A stretch of 30,748 bases of DNA, taken from positions 1 through 30,748 of the forward strand of contig CALCHI010000453.1 in NCBI GenBank assembly GCA_937901285.1, given 5' to 3'. Positions 16,770 to 24,990 of this stretch are shown one piece after another. The position numbers and the translations under genes were made by a program. The stretch comes from UBA8437 sp003445035 (GTDB lineage: Bacteria > Planctomycetota > Planctomycetia > Planctomycetales > Planctomycetaceae). The notes beneath the pieces are model-generated. The model had not been told where the DNA came from, ran no database searches, and worked only from the letters and a program-made list of their open reading frames with translations. Within the stretch, counting starts at the first letter, position 1. The number at the start of each line of letters is the position of its first letter.

Positions 16770-17506
16770 CAGCAAATCGCCTCGAAGGCCCCGACTCCGA
16801 TCTCCTCGCGACTGATCAACGGTTCGCCATACGACCGGCCGATTGTCCAGCCCCAGTACCGGTTGCGATCGCGGATGTCATCCAGCAGGGTCGGAAACTC
16901 GGTGCTGCGTCCCTCGATCACCTGGCTCTCGTAGCAGTCGATCGCGCGCATCTTGGTGTCGATGTGATCGCTGATGTCGAAGACAAACGAGGGACGGGGA
17001 TGGATTCTCAGGTGGATGCTGAAGTAGTAATACATCCGGGGCGGCCAGAACAGGTCACCGGCCATGTCGGTTCGGGTCAGCTTGCTCCAGAAGCGAGCGT
17101 CGTCGACCAGGCGGCTGGCAGCGACGTGATCGGGGTGAGCGTCCTCCCAGTAGGGAGCCAGGATCACCGCGGGTCGGGTCAAGCGAAAGACCTCGGCCAG
17201 CCCGCGTCGCGCCACGAGGTCGGGCTGCAGGCTACGGTTGGGCAGGCCCAGGTTGCCCCGCCAGGCCAATCCCAGCACCTCGGTCGCCGCCGACGTCTCG
17301 GCCGCACGTCGCTCGACACTTCCTCTCGGAGTCGGCTCGCCGTCGGTCAACTCCAACACCCCCACCCGTCGACCCGCAGAAACCGACGAGACGATCACAC
17401 CCCCGACACCGATCTCGGCATCGTCGGGATGAGGAGCCACCACGAGCAGATCCAACGGATCGCCCTCGTAATTCACCTCCGCACAACTCGACCCGCTCGT
17501 CATCAT
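16769..17506 (-). CDS. PIG-L family zinc deacetylase (BshB1-like)
   Basis: A 245-residue LmbE/PIG-L amidase. The zinc-site motif is PHPDDAEIGVGG (His26, Asp28/Asp29), followed by TDGEPTPRGSVERRAAE and the second ligand region DAHPDHVAA (His124, Asp126, His127). This combination is the pattern of BshB1, which deacetylates GlcNAc-malate in bacillithiol synthesis. No bshA or bshC is in the window. It is the first gene of the minus-strand unit that continues with the MoaD-like protein and AOR, and the stop overlaps the next start. The local context therefore also allows a role in a cofactor of that unit, but the deacetylase assignment rests only on family motifs. Confidence 0.85.
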   Translation of the reverse strand: MMTSGSSCAEVNYEGDPLDLLVVAPHPDDAEIGVGGVIVSSVSAGRRVGVLELTDGEPTPRGSVERRAAETSAATEVLGLAWRGNLGLPNRSLQPDLVARRGLAEVFRLTRPAVILAPYWEDAHPDHVAASRLVDDARFWSKLTRTDMAGDLFWPPRMYYYFSIHLRIHPRPSFVFDISDHIDTKMRAIDCYESQVIEGRSTEFPTLLDDIRDRNRYWGWTIGRSYGEPLISREEIGVGAFEAIC

Positions 17507-17609
17507 CCGTCCTTCACCTCACTCGCAGTGCCAACACCGAAAATCTCTCTGGACGCGGATTCCATTTTCAACAGAATACCGCCTCACACGGGGGACGAGC
17601 GAGGACCAG

Positions 17610-17927
17610 ATGACCACTCAGCACTCAACTCCTCCGTTCCCTGTCCGCGGCGTCGCCGTGTCAATGGCCGCGTTCCTGCTGTGGACCACCGGTTGCCAAT
17701 CGGTGCTCGATTCCACCCGCACCTCGACACGGCAGGTCACCCGACAATTCACCCCGTCACCTCATGACTATCGCGACTCGACTGACGAAACCGAGGACAA
17801 GTGGAAGGAGTTCACCCGTGAGGCCCGGGCGGCCCACGTGGCCGAAAAGGACCCCGACCCCTGGTATCGCCGCTTGTTCATGTCCGAGAAGGCCCGGCAG
17901 ACCGAAAGCCATCTCGGGGTCAATTGA
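17610..17927 (+). CDS. Small predicted lipoprotein
   Basis: A 105-residue protein with a signal peptide and lipobox TTGC (Cys29) after FLLWTTG. The mature part is charged and hydrophilic, with a predicted helix around EDKWKEFTREARAAHVAEKD and a DPWYRRLFMSEKARQ segment. I recognise no function. The ATG is preceded by GAGCGAGGA about 8-10 bases upstream. It stands alone, divergent from the PIG-L gene and convergent with the response regulator 14 bases beyond its stop. Confidence 0.7.
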   Translation: MTTQHSTPPFPVRGVAVSMAAFLLWTTGCQSVLDSTRTSTRQVTRQFTPSPHDYRDSTDETEDKWKEFTREARAAHVAEKDPDPWYRRLFMSEKARQTESHLGVN

Positions 17928-17941
17928 CACCACGCCGCGGT

Positions 17942-18343
17942 TCACTCGTCTCCACCCGTTTCGCTCTCGGCCTCAGCCTCGGCCAAAGCCCGCTTGACCG
18001 ATTCGAGCAGCACGTCCATCGTGAAGGGCTTGCGGAGATAGTCGTGGACGCCGAGCATCTCGGCGTAGGCCTTGTGACGCCCCCCTTCATTGGCGGTGAT
18101 CATGATCACCCGCGGGGGACTTTCCAGGGTTCGCAGAAACTCGAGCACCGGGAAGCCACCCATCCGCGGCATCATCATGTCGGTGATCACCAGCCCGGGA
18201 TCGTGCGTTTCGACCAGTTGCCGACCCTCGATTCCGTTGACCGCGTGCTGGACCACGTAGCCGGCCGATTCGAGCACTCCGACCAGCGTCGCGGCCGTTT
18301 CCCGATCGTCCTCGATCAACACAATTGTTCTGGCAGTCTCCAT
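17942..18343 (-). CDS. Single-domain response regulator (CheY-like)
   Basis: A stand-alone receiver domain of 133 residues with no output domain. The acidic triad is Glu11-Asp12-Asp13 (IEDDRE), the phosphoacceptor is Asp55 (LVITDMMMPRMGG), the switch threonine is Thr83 (MITANEGG), and the conserved lysine is Lys105 (YLRKPF). The short C-terminal tail is Glu/Ala-rich. The ATG at 18343 follows a GGGGGG ribosome site; two in-frame starts upstream would add a non-homologous extension. It lies 84 bases after trpF in the same direction, with no histidine kinase nearby, so it is an orphan phosphorelay or signalling receiver. Confidence 0.9.
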   Translation of the reverse strand: METARTIVLIEDDRETAATLVGVLESAGYVVQHAVNGIEGRQLVETHDPGLVITDMMMPRMGGFPVLEFLRTLESPPRVIMITANEGGRHKAYAEMLGVHDYLRKPFTMDVLLESVKRALAEAEAESETGGDE

Positions 18344-18427
18344 CACACCCCCCATTGTGGCGGCACGATCGACCTTTCTCAACGGCTGACGTTCTCAGAC
18401 CCCCCCCACCTGCAGAACGGTTCAGTG

Positions 18428-19147
18428 TCAGTCGTGCGGCTCTTCCGGATCCCGCCCGGTCTCTTCGCGGTTGACAGTGGCCGCGTCCCGGGCATTCCGG
18501 ACAAATTGCACCACCGCCTCGAGGTCCTTGCCTCCGTCATCGTTTTCCACCCCACCGGCGGTGTCGACACCGGCCGGGGACACTTCGCGGATGGCCCGAC
18601 CGACATTCCCGGGTTCCAGCCCACCGGCCAACAGCAATGGTGGCCAATCGGCCGTCCGGTAATCGCGAGCCAGCACCGGCCACGGTGGCGACTGGCCCGT
18701 TCCTCCAAACCTCCCCTCGACCCGGGCGTCGACCAGGCAGGCATCGGGCACCGCGTCGACGTCCCGGCACATCTCGAGATACCCGGCCAGTTCATCGAGT
18801 CCCGTCTCGTCCACCCGAACCGCCTTCAGCAGTCGCACACCCGGACAGGTCGCCCGCAACTCGGCCAGGAACCCGGGTGTCTCGTCACCGTGCAACTGCA
18901 AGGTCGGCAGGCCCAGGTCCCGCTGCAGCGAGACAACCTGTTCCAGCGACGCGTTGACGAACAACCCGACCGGCTCGATCGCGCCACCCAGGGAGGCGAC
19001 GATTCGCTCGGCCACGTCTCGCTCGACGCACCGCCGACTGCCGGGATAGAAATTCAGGCCCACCGCATCCGGGCGGTCCCCATCGGACAGACCCGCCAAT
19101 GCGATGGCGGTCGGCTGATCTCGGATCCCACAGACCTTGACCCACAT
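18428..19147 (-). CDS. trpF: Phosphoribosylanthranilate isomerase
   Basis: TIM-barrel enzyme of tryptophan synthesis converting phosphoribosylanthranilate to CdRP. Evidence: the catalytic cysteine motif KVCGIR (Cys6), DAVGLNFYPGSRR, PVGLFVNASLEQV, LQLHGDETP, the catalytic aspartate in LVDARVEGRFGGTG, and LLLAGGLEPGNV. The phosphate-binding end reads VDTAGGVEN, where most relatives have a Ser-Ser-Gly-Val-Glu type loop. Length of 239 residues is slightly long, with a charged tail after FVRNARDA. No other trp gene is adjacent, so this is an isolated trp gene, as is common in planctomycetes. It is divergent from the ferredoxin gene. Confidence 0.9.
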   Translation of the reverse strand: MWVKVCGIRDQPTAIALAGLSDGDRPDAVGLNFYPGSRRCVERDVAERIVASLGGAIEPVGLFVNASLEQVVSLQRDLGLPTLQLHGDETPGFLAELRATCPGVRLLKAVRVDETGLDELAGYLEMCRDVDAVPDACLVDARVEGRFGGTGQSPPWPVLARDYRTADWPPLLLAGGLEPGNVGRAIREVSPAGVDTAGGVENDDGGKDLEAVVQFVRNARDAATVNREETGRDPEEPHD

Positions 19148-19275
19148 CGAGCACGCGTCCGTTGTTGGTGGCGGGGACCGACCGCGAGGAACATGGGAAG
19201 ACCAGATTCGTCCCGGCGGCGCGGCCCATATTACGTCGCTGGTCAACAACCGATCAAGGGAGTACAAACGGGGTC

Positions 19276-19662
19276 ATGGCGGCGTTCACGCACCATATCT
19301 TCGTTTGCTGCAACCAGAGGAGTCCCGGCCATTCCCGGGGCTGCTGTGATCCCGACGGATCGGCCGGCCTGCGTGCGGCCCTGAAGTCCGAGGTCAAGCA
19401 ACGCGGTCTCAAGCCGGCGGTCCGGGCGAACTCGGCCGGGTGCCTGGACCAGTGCGAACACGGACCGACACTGGCCATCTACCCCCAGGGCATCTTCTAC
19501 GGCGGCGTGACGCTCGAAGATGTCCCACGGATTGTCGACGAGACGATCGTTGGAGGCCGGGTGCTCGAGGACCTCCTGATCGACGAAGCCTGTCTGAACA
19601 ACCCGCGGTGCGAGCACATCGTGGCCCGCGAATCCGGAGACGCACCGAGCGACCCGACATGA
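19276..19662 (+). CDS. Thioredoxin-like [2Fe-2S] ferredoxin
   Basis: A 128-residue thioredoxin-fold [2Fe-2S] protein. It begins with HHIFVCCNQR and has cysteines at 11/12, 23/24, 56 and 60; spacing 11-24-56-60 matches the Aquifex-type ferredoxin (9-22-55-59). The second pair sits in SAGCLDQCEHGPT, followed by YPQGIFYGGVTLEDV, typical of this family (also the NuoE C-terminal fold). A 30-residue tail (CLNNPRCEH) adds two more cysteines. The ATG overlaps nothing upstream, but the stop overlaps the trkA start (ATGA), so the ferredoxin and the potassium regulator are co-translated. It might carry electrons for the C1 island enzymes, by proximity only. Confidence 0.85.
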   Translation: MAAFTHHIFVCCNQRSPGHSRGCCDPDGSAGLRAALKSEVKQRGLKPAVRANSAGCLDQCEHGPTLAIYPQGIFYGGVTLEDVPRIVDETIVGGRVLEDLLIDEACLNNPRCEHIVARESGDAPSDPT

Positions 19663-21050
19663 ACATCGTCATCCTGGGTGCCGGGACAGTCGGCACCTCG
19701 ATCGCCCGAGTACTTTGTGCGCGACACCACAACGTCTTCATCATCGACCAGTCCCGGTCGGCGTTGGCCGAGGTCGAGGACCGGCTCGATGTGCACACCA
19801 TCCACGGCAACGCCTGCGACCCCGCCGTCCTGTTCCACGCCAGGGCCTCCACGGCTGAACTCTGCCTGGCCCTGACCAATTCGGACGAGGTGAACATCGT
19901 CGGGGCGAGCATCGCCAGGCAGATGGGAACCGGACGGAGCATGTCGCGAATCCAGCATCCGTCCTATCTCGACACCAGCACGATCAACATCGCCGAGCAC
20001 TTCGGACTCGCGAGGCTCTTCAGCCTCGAGAAACTCACCGCCCTGGCCCTCGCCCGGGCCATCCGTGCCCACGGACTGTTTGCCCTGGAAAACCTCGCCC
20101 AGGGCGAGGTCGAAGTCCAGGAGGTCGCAGTCGTTGAGGATGCCAAGGCGGCCGGACGACAACTGGTCGACCTCAACCTCCCCAGTGAAATCCGTGTCGG
20201 GATGATCGCCGGCTCCGAGCGGAGCGTCATCGCCGGACCCACGGACGTCTTTGCGGTCGGAGACCATGTCACCCTGATCGGCCACGTCGGAGAACTCGAC
20301 TCGATCCGTCAACTCTTCGAACACAAGCCGCCACCTCGACAGCACGTCGTCATTGCCGGAGGAGGCGAAACCGGCTTCTTGCTTGCCCAAATCCTCGAAC
20401 AACGCCATCGCTTCCACGTGACGGTGATCGAACACGACGAGGAACGCTGCGAATTTCTCGCGAACAGGCTCAACTCCTCGACCGTGCTCAACGCCGACGG
20501 CACGCGGCGAAGCCAACTCGAGGAAGTCAGGGTGGGAAACGCCGACGTGTTCGTCGCCGCCACCGGCCACGATGAGGACAACATCGTCTGTGGAGTCGAG
20601 GCCAACGAGATGGGATGTCCGCGAATCCTGTCTGTCGTCCGCCGACCGGACTACTCCGACGTCCTGGCCAAGGTCGGGATCGAAAAATCGGTCAGCCCCC
20701 GCGAGGTGTTGGCCGAGGAGATCCTGTCGATGCTGCAGAGCGGCCCGGTGATCAGCCGGCGAAAGATCTCCGGAGGCGACGCCGAGATCCTCGAACTGGA
20801 GGTCGGTGCCGGATCGGTGATGACCCAGGCCCCGCTGAACGACGTTCCACAGAAACCGGGACTCAGCATCGCCGCCATTGTCCGCGCGAAGTCCATCTGG
20901 ATGCCCGGACCCGACGACCAGTTGAAGGCCGGGGATTCGGCGATCGTGCTGGTCGAACCCGACCGTGCCGACGAGGTGCTGAAACTGTTCGCCGCGCAAA
21001 AACAAAAGCCGAACGGGCAAGACGAAGACAAACAGGGCATGGACGTCTGA
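19659..21050 (+). CDS. trkA: Trk potassium uptake regulatory protein TrkA
   Basis: Cytosolic regulator of a Trk/Ktr potassium channel. It is 463 residues long with two tandem RCK units, each a Rossmann NAD(H)-binding half and a TrkA_C half. First unit: VILGAGTVGTSIARVL, IIDQSRSAL, IHGNACDP, then a TrkA_C part around 140-215. Second unit begins near 228 with VVIAGGGETGFLLAQIL, VIEHDEERCEFL, NADGTRRS, then the last TrkA_C part (VMTQAPLNDVPQKPG...). No trkH/trkG membrane partner is in the window. Translation is coupled to the preceding ferredoxin gene. A lysine/glutamine-rich tail ends the protein. Confidence 0.92.
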   Translation: MNIVILGAGTVGTSIARVLCARHHNVFIIDQSRSALAEVEDRLDVHTIHGNACDPAVLFHARASTAELCLALTNSDEVNIVGASIARQMGTGRSMSRIQHPSYLDTSTINIAEHFGLARLFSLEKLTALALARAIRAHGLFALENLAQGEVEVQEVAVVEDAKAAGRQLVDLNLPSEIRVGMIAGSERSVIAGPTDVFAVGDHVTLIGHVGELDSIRQLFEHKPPPRQHVVIAGGGETGFLLAQILEQRHRFHVTVIEHDEERCEFLANRLNSSTVLNADGTRRSQLEEVRVGNADVFVAATGHDEDNIVCGVEANEMGCPRILSVVRRPDYSDVLAKVGIEKSVSPREVLAEEILSMLQSGPVISRRKISGGDAEILELEVGAGSVMTQAPLNDVPQKPGLSIAAIVRAKSIWMPGPDDQLKAGDSAIVLVEPDRADEVLKLFAAQKQKPNGQDEDKQGMDV

Positions 21051-21095
21051 CCAGGCAACGTCGTCCCCATTCCAGGCAACCAGAGGATCGACTCC

Positions 21096-22097
21096 GTGGA
21101 ACGGGTCCTTGTCTCCGAACACATCACCAGCGGTGCGTGGGCCGATCGGCCACTCGAGGGATCTCTGGCGGTCGAGGGCCGTGCCATGCTGGTCGCCCTG
21201 GCCCGGGATCTTTCGGCCGATCCCGGGGTCGAGGTTGTCACCACCTGGGACGCCCGGCTGGGCCCGTTTCCGGTGGAGACCGTGGAAGTCGAAGTCGTCG
21301 AGAGCGTGGCTGCATCCGACAAGGCCTTCGGCCGCCTGGCCGGCGAGTCGGATCGCACGCTGGTGATTGCCCCCGAAGTCGACGGCCTGCTCGAACAACG
21401 CTGCGAGCAGGTCGATGCCGCCGGAGGTCGGTGGATCGGATGCCGCCGATCAGCCATCGCGATCTGTTCGGACAAGCTGGCCACCGCCGCCCACCTGCAA
21501 CAGCACGGGATCGCCGTTGTCGACACCCGCACCGCCGACCAGCCCCGTCCCGACTCGGATTCCGTTGTCTGGAAGCCTCGCGACGGAGCCGGATCAATGG
21601 AGATCCGTGTTCGCCCGGCCGACCAGCCTCCCCCCCACCCCGACCACGTCGTGCAACCCCTTCTCGATGGGCGGCCCGTCTCGGTCGCGGTCCTGGTCTC
21701 CGGTTCCGACATCACCTGCCTGCCCGTCGCCGAGCAATTCGTCGGCGACGACGGGCACTTCGCCTACCGCGGTGGCCTGGTTCCCTGCCTGCCGATCCAA
21801 TCCCCGTCGTCTCGGGACGTCGCCCGGCTGGCCGCCGACGCCTGCCGAAGCATCGAGGGGTTGCAAGGGTGGGTCGGGGTCGACCTGCTGCTGGACAGGA
21901 GACAGGTGCCCATCGTCCTGGAAATCAACCCCCGCCTGACCACCTCATTCCTCGGATACCGCCAACTCGCCCGGTTCCCCCTGGGCCGGCTAACGGTTTT
22001 CCCGGAACAGTCACCCGGGGAGTTTCTCCCTGGGGACTGGCACAGCGAGGTGATCGAATTCACCTCCAGCGGAACGCCGGCAACCTGCCTCCAGTGA
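21096..22097 (+). CDS. mfnD: ATP-grasp ligase, MfnD-like (tyramine-glutamate ligase family)
   Basis: A 333-residue ATP-grasp protein. Visible are WKPRDGAGSMEIRV (ATP-binding strands near 157-170), VVQPLLDGRPVSVAVLVSG, and the metal-binding end GWVGVDLLL...VPIVLEINPRLTTSFLGYRQL. In archaea MfnD joins glutamate to tyramine in methanofuran synthesis, and relatives accompany H4MPT-linked C1 genes in methylotrophs and planctomycetes. The direct neighbour is an MfnF-like gene three bases or so downstream, and fwd genes are within 10 kb, so a methanofuran- or methylofuran-type role is likely. The start is GTG with AGAGGA upstream. Exact substrates cannot be read from sequence. Confidence 0.75.
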   Translation: MERVLVSEHITSGAWADRPLEGSLAVEGRAMLVALARDLSADPGVEVVTTWDARLGPFPVETVEVEVVESVAASDKAFGRLAGESDRTLVIAPEVDGLLEQRCEQVDAAGGRWIGCRRSAIAICSDKLATAAHLQQHGIAVVDTRTADQPRPDSDSVVWKPRDGAGSMEIRVRPADQPPPHPDHVVQPLLDGRPVSVAVLVSGSDITCLPVAEQFVGDDGHFAYRGGLVPCLPIQSPSSRDVARLAADACRSIEGLQGWVGVDLLLDRRQVPIVLEINPRLTTSFLGYRQLARFPLGRLTVFPEQSPGEFLPGDWHSEVIEFTSSGTPATCLQ

Positions 22098-22121
22098 CAC
22101 GTGACCGAGACCCCGGAAACC

Positions 22122-23153
22122 ATGCAGATCATCGGGCTGGACATCGGTGGAGCAAACCTGAAGGCGGCCAGCGTCGATGGCAAAGCCGCTTCGAGGGCCT
22201 TCGCCGTCTGGCGGGAACCGGAACGACTCGGACCGGAGCTGTCCGCGTTACTGGACGAACTGGCGGACGCCGATGCGGTGGCGGTGACAATGACGGCCGA
22301 GCTGGCCGATTGCTTCGGCACCAAGGAGCAGGGAGTCCGCCGGATTCTCGATGCGGTCAACGACGTCGCCGAGGGCCGACCCGTCGTCGTCTGGCAGACC
22401 GGGGGCGAATTCGTTTCGGTCGCCGACGCCGTTGAAATTCCCCGGCTGGTAGCAGCGGCCAATTGGCACGCGCTGGCGACGTTCACCGGACGACTGGCCG
22501 GCGAGGGCCATGCGATGCTGCTGGACGTGGGCACCACCACGACCGACATCATTCCCCTGGACGACGGCGTGCCGGTGCCGAGAGGATTGACCGACAGGGA
22601 ACGACTCGAGGGGGGAGAACTGGTCTACACCGGTGTGGTCCGTTCTCCGGTCTGTTCGATCGTCTCTCAACTGACCGTCGGGGGACGCCCGATCGAGGTG
22701 GCCGCCGAGTTGTTCGCGACCACAGGCGATGTTTACCTGCTGACCGGCGACCGCGACGAGAATCCCGGCGACCTCGATACGGCCAATGGCCTGCCGGCAA
22801 CCCGAACGGCCGCCGCCGGTCGACTGGCCCGCATGATCTGTTGCGATACGACCGAACTCGACGATGTCGAATTGCTGGAGATGGCCACCGAAATCGCCGG
22901 GAAACAGTTCGAGCGAATCACCGTGGCTGTCGACCGTGTGCTCGAACGGGCATTCGGATCCGACACCTGTGACACGGTACTGCTCAGCGGCAGCGGCGCC
23001 TTCCTGGCCCGACGACTCGCCGAATCCCACCCTCGGCTGGCCACCGCACGTTCGGTCGATCTGGCCGAGTGCTTTTCGGGTCCGGTCGCCACGGCCGCCT
23101 GCGCCTACGCCACGGCGAGATTGGCACAGGAGCGGGCGGCGGAGTTCTTCTAG
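22122..23153 (+). CDS. mfnF: MfnF-like protein, H4MPT-linked C1 transfer pathway
   Basis: A 343-residue ASKHA-fold (hydantoinase/oxoprolinase-like) protein of the family long annotated as H4MPT-linked C1 transfer pathway protein, whose archaeal member MfnF performs the last condensation in methanofuran core synthesis. Visible are phosphate loop 1 (IIGLDIGGANLKAA), phosphate loop 2 (MLLDVGTTTTDIIPL), the mid-domain ELVYTGVVRSPVCSI and the adenosine motif LLSGSGAFLARRL. A GTG at 22101 would add seven residues; the ATG matches how the family begins. It follows the MfnD-like gene directly. Its TAG stop shares a CTAG palindrome with the stop of the opposing gene. Confidence 0.82.
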   Translation: MQIIGLDIGGANLKAASVDGKAASRAFAVWREPERLGPELSALLDELADADAVAVTMTAELADCFGTKEQGVRRILDAVNDVAEGRPVVVWQTGGEFVSVADAVEIPRLVAAANWHALATFTGRLAGEGHAMLLDVGTTTTDIIPLDDGVPVPRGLTDRERLEGGELVYTGVVRSPVCSIVSQLTVGGRPIEVAAELFATTGDVYLLTGDRDENPGDLDTANGLPATRTAAAGRLARMICCDTTELDDVELLEMATEIAGKQFERITVAVDRVLERAFGSDTCDTVLLSGSGAFLARRLAESHPRLATARSVDLAECFSGPVATAACAYATARLAQERAAEFF

Positions 23154-24097
23154 GAATCGATCGTGACCTCGACCCCGTCCGTCAACGACACGCCGACCGC
23201 CTCGACCAACCGTGTCAGTCGTTCGGCTCGACGCAGGACATCGGCATGGTGTGCATCATCGTGCCACTGGACAAGCAGGTCGTCATAGATCCTGTCGAGA
23301 TCGATCGACGGAGAAGCCAACGGTGTGCCGTAGACCTCCTCGTCGCCGGTCACCGAGAAGACCTCGAAGTCACGGTACCCTCCCTCGGTTCCGGCGATCA
23401 TCCAGCCGGAAGCCAGCGAGGCCGGGCTGGAAGGGTGGTATTCGATTCCCGCGGTCACTCCGCCGGGGGAGAGAATGCGGACACCGATCCCTTCGGATGG
23501 CCCGCTCCCGGCCAGACGGTGCGCCGAAACTGACAATTGATCGATGGCGGTCAACAACAGGAATTGCTCGAGCCGATCCAGTAGCGGGAACGGCAGTTGG
23601 CCATCATCTGCGGATTGTCGCTGGCCGGTGCCAACGAAACCCCAGGTGGTGTGGGCCAGGGCCCGTGGCTCTCCAAGCCGGCCGGACTGGACCTGATCCC
23701 GAGCGACCTGGAAATCGTCATCGGCCAGGCAATCGGAAAGGACCAGCAGACGCGGTCCGGATGAGCCGTCAGCAACGAGAGCCGCCTCGTCAACCGTCAG
23801 CGGAGAGGGCACGGCAACCGAGCGACCCCCGTCGAGTGCCCGGCGAACCGTCTCGAGTCGTCCCGGTTGCGTCCCGGTGACCAGAATCACGTCGATGTCC
23901 TCATCGACAAGCAGCTCGTCACAATCGGCCACAATCCGGCACCCGTCCGGTTCTCCGATCTCGACCTCCTCCGTTTCACCGGCAACCAGTGCCACCGGCA
24001 CGATGTCGTTGCGGAGGCTGATCCGCTGGAGATGGAAACGGCCACGACGCCCCAGGCCCACGAACCCGACCCTCAGTCGACGCATCGATGTGACCAT
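23150..24097 (-). CDS. Gfo/Idh/MocA family oxidoreductase-like protein
   Basis: A 315-residue protein with an N-terminal Rossmann motif (VGFVGLGRRGRFHLQRI) and the usual start of the Gfo/Idh/MocA family: CDELLVDEDIDVILVTGTQPGRLETVRRALDGGRSVAVPSPLTVDE. The normal EKP dipeptide motif is replaced by VPSPL, so the lysine that binds cofactor and substrate is missing; LAVSDCL-like LLVLSDCL follows. This may be a non-catalytic or altered member. No signal peptide. The ATG at 24097 has GAGAGA upstream. It lies 29 bases after the exported protein gene and converges with the MfnF-like gene. Confidence 0.78.
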   Translation of the reverse strand: MVTSMRRLRVGFVGLGRRGRFHLQRISLRNDIVPVALVAGETEEVEIGEPDGCRIVADCDELLVDEDIDVILVTGTQPGRLETVRRALDGGRSVAVPSPLTVDEAALVADGSSGPRLLVLSDCLADDDFQVARDQVQSGRLGEPRALAHTTWGFVGTGQRQSADDGQLPFPLLDRLEQFLLLTAIDQLSVSAHRLAGSGPSEGIGVRILSPGGVTAGIEYHPSSPASLASGWMIAGTEGGYRDFEVFSVTGDEEVYGTPLASPSIDLDRIYDDLLVQWHDDAHHADVLRRAERLTRLVEAVGVSLTDGVEVTIDS

Positions 24098-24126
24098 CGG
24101 AGATCTCTCGCGCAGGGGGCGTCCGG

Positions 24127-24906
24127 TCACGGCTTGCGAACGTGGCCGGTCATCCGGACCTTCAGCCGCCCGCTGCTCTTGTGACCCTTGGGTGCGTTGA
24201 TTTTCAGGAACAGCAGGCCGGTGTCTCGCGGGGTGATCGTTCCGCCGGTTCCGACCAGGAACGGCTTGCCCGGCTCGGGCTTTTTGCCGGCTTCCGGAGG
24301 CGGCACGACGACACCGATCAGGGCACCGCAACGGATGTCGGCGGCCATGTCGCGGGAGGCGTCAGCGACCGAAAACCCCGATGGGCCGACCGACAGGTTG
24401 GCCACGAAGCGATAATCGCCCACGGCACGAATCCGAAACGCCTGGCCCTTGAAGACGGCAGCCACCGGCGGGCCCCAGCCACGGGCCGTGTTGACCTCTG
24501 CGGTCAGCCCGTTGGCCGACAGCATCTCCTCGTCGATCTGCTTGATCTTCGCCCGCACGCCCTTCACCTCGGGCGAGAGTTTCAGGATCAGTTCGAGCAT
24601 CTTGCGGGTCTTGACCAGGTTTCCGGCATCCTCGTACTGCTTGGCCAGTTCGGCCGCATCGCGAACGAAACTCTCCTGGAACCGCCGCACCTTGACATCG
24701 ATTGTCTTGGTGCTGGCTCCCTTCTTGATCGACTTGGCCCCCTTGCCGGAAACCGACTTCGAACGGACCTTTCGTCCCCTGGCCGACTGCCGCGTCGTCT
24801 TCTCCGGTCCCACCTGGCCCACCTGGGCCTCGAGCACATCACCGACACACAGCGCCACGGCCACCAGCACACAGCCGCCGATGGCGTTCTCCAGTTTCTG
24901 CCTCAT
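24127..24906 (-). CDS. Exported protein with helical and beta domains, unknown function
   Basis: A 259-residue protein with a signal peptide (about 1-28, ending near DVLEAQ). A very basic linker (RQSARGRKVRSKSVSGKGAK) precedes a helical TPR-like stretch (about 78-128; LAKQYEDAGNLVKTRKMLELILKLSP). A beta-rich C-terminal domain (about 140-255) contains GQAFRIRAVGDYRFVANL, CGALIGVVV and LFLKINAP, the layout of planctomycete galactose-binding/PA-IL-like domains that often sit in exported proteins. The ligand is not known. GGGAGC precedes the ATG at 24906. Confidence 0.75.
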   Translation of the reverse strand: MRQKLENAIGGCVLVAVALCVGDVLEAQVGQVGPEKTTRQSARGRKVRSKSVSGKGAKSIKKGASTKTIDVKVRRFQESFVRDAAELAKQYEDAGNLVKTRKMLELILKLSPEVKGVRAKIKQIDEEMLSANGLTAEVNTARGWGPPVAAVFKGQAFRIRAVGDYRFVANLSVGPSGFSVADASRDMAADIRCGALIGVVVPPPEAGKKPEPGKPFLVGTGGTITPRDTGLLFLKINAPKGHKSSGRLKVRMTGHVRKP

Positions 24907-24990
24907 TGGATCGCTCCCGAATGCGTCTTTGTCGGCTCCATTGTCGACGATCACCCAAGCCTCTGCCAGCCCCTGATCGGCCGGAAGGGC

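Noticed and set aside
18354..18382. Promoter-like TTGAGA-N17-CACAAT (minus strand) before the response regulator
   Set aside because: It would start transcription only a few bases before the ATG and cut into the G-rich ribosome site, so co-transcription with trpF is at least as likely.
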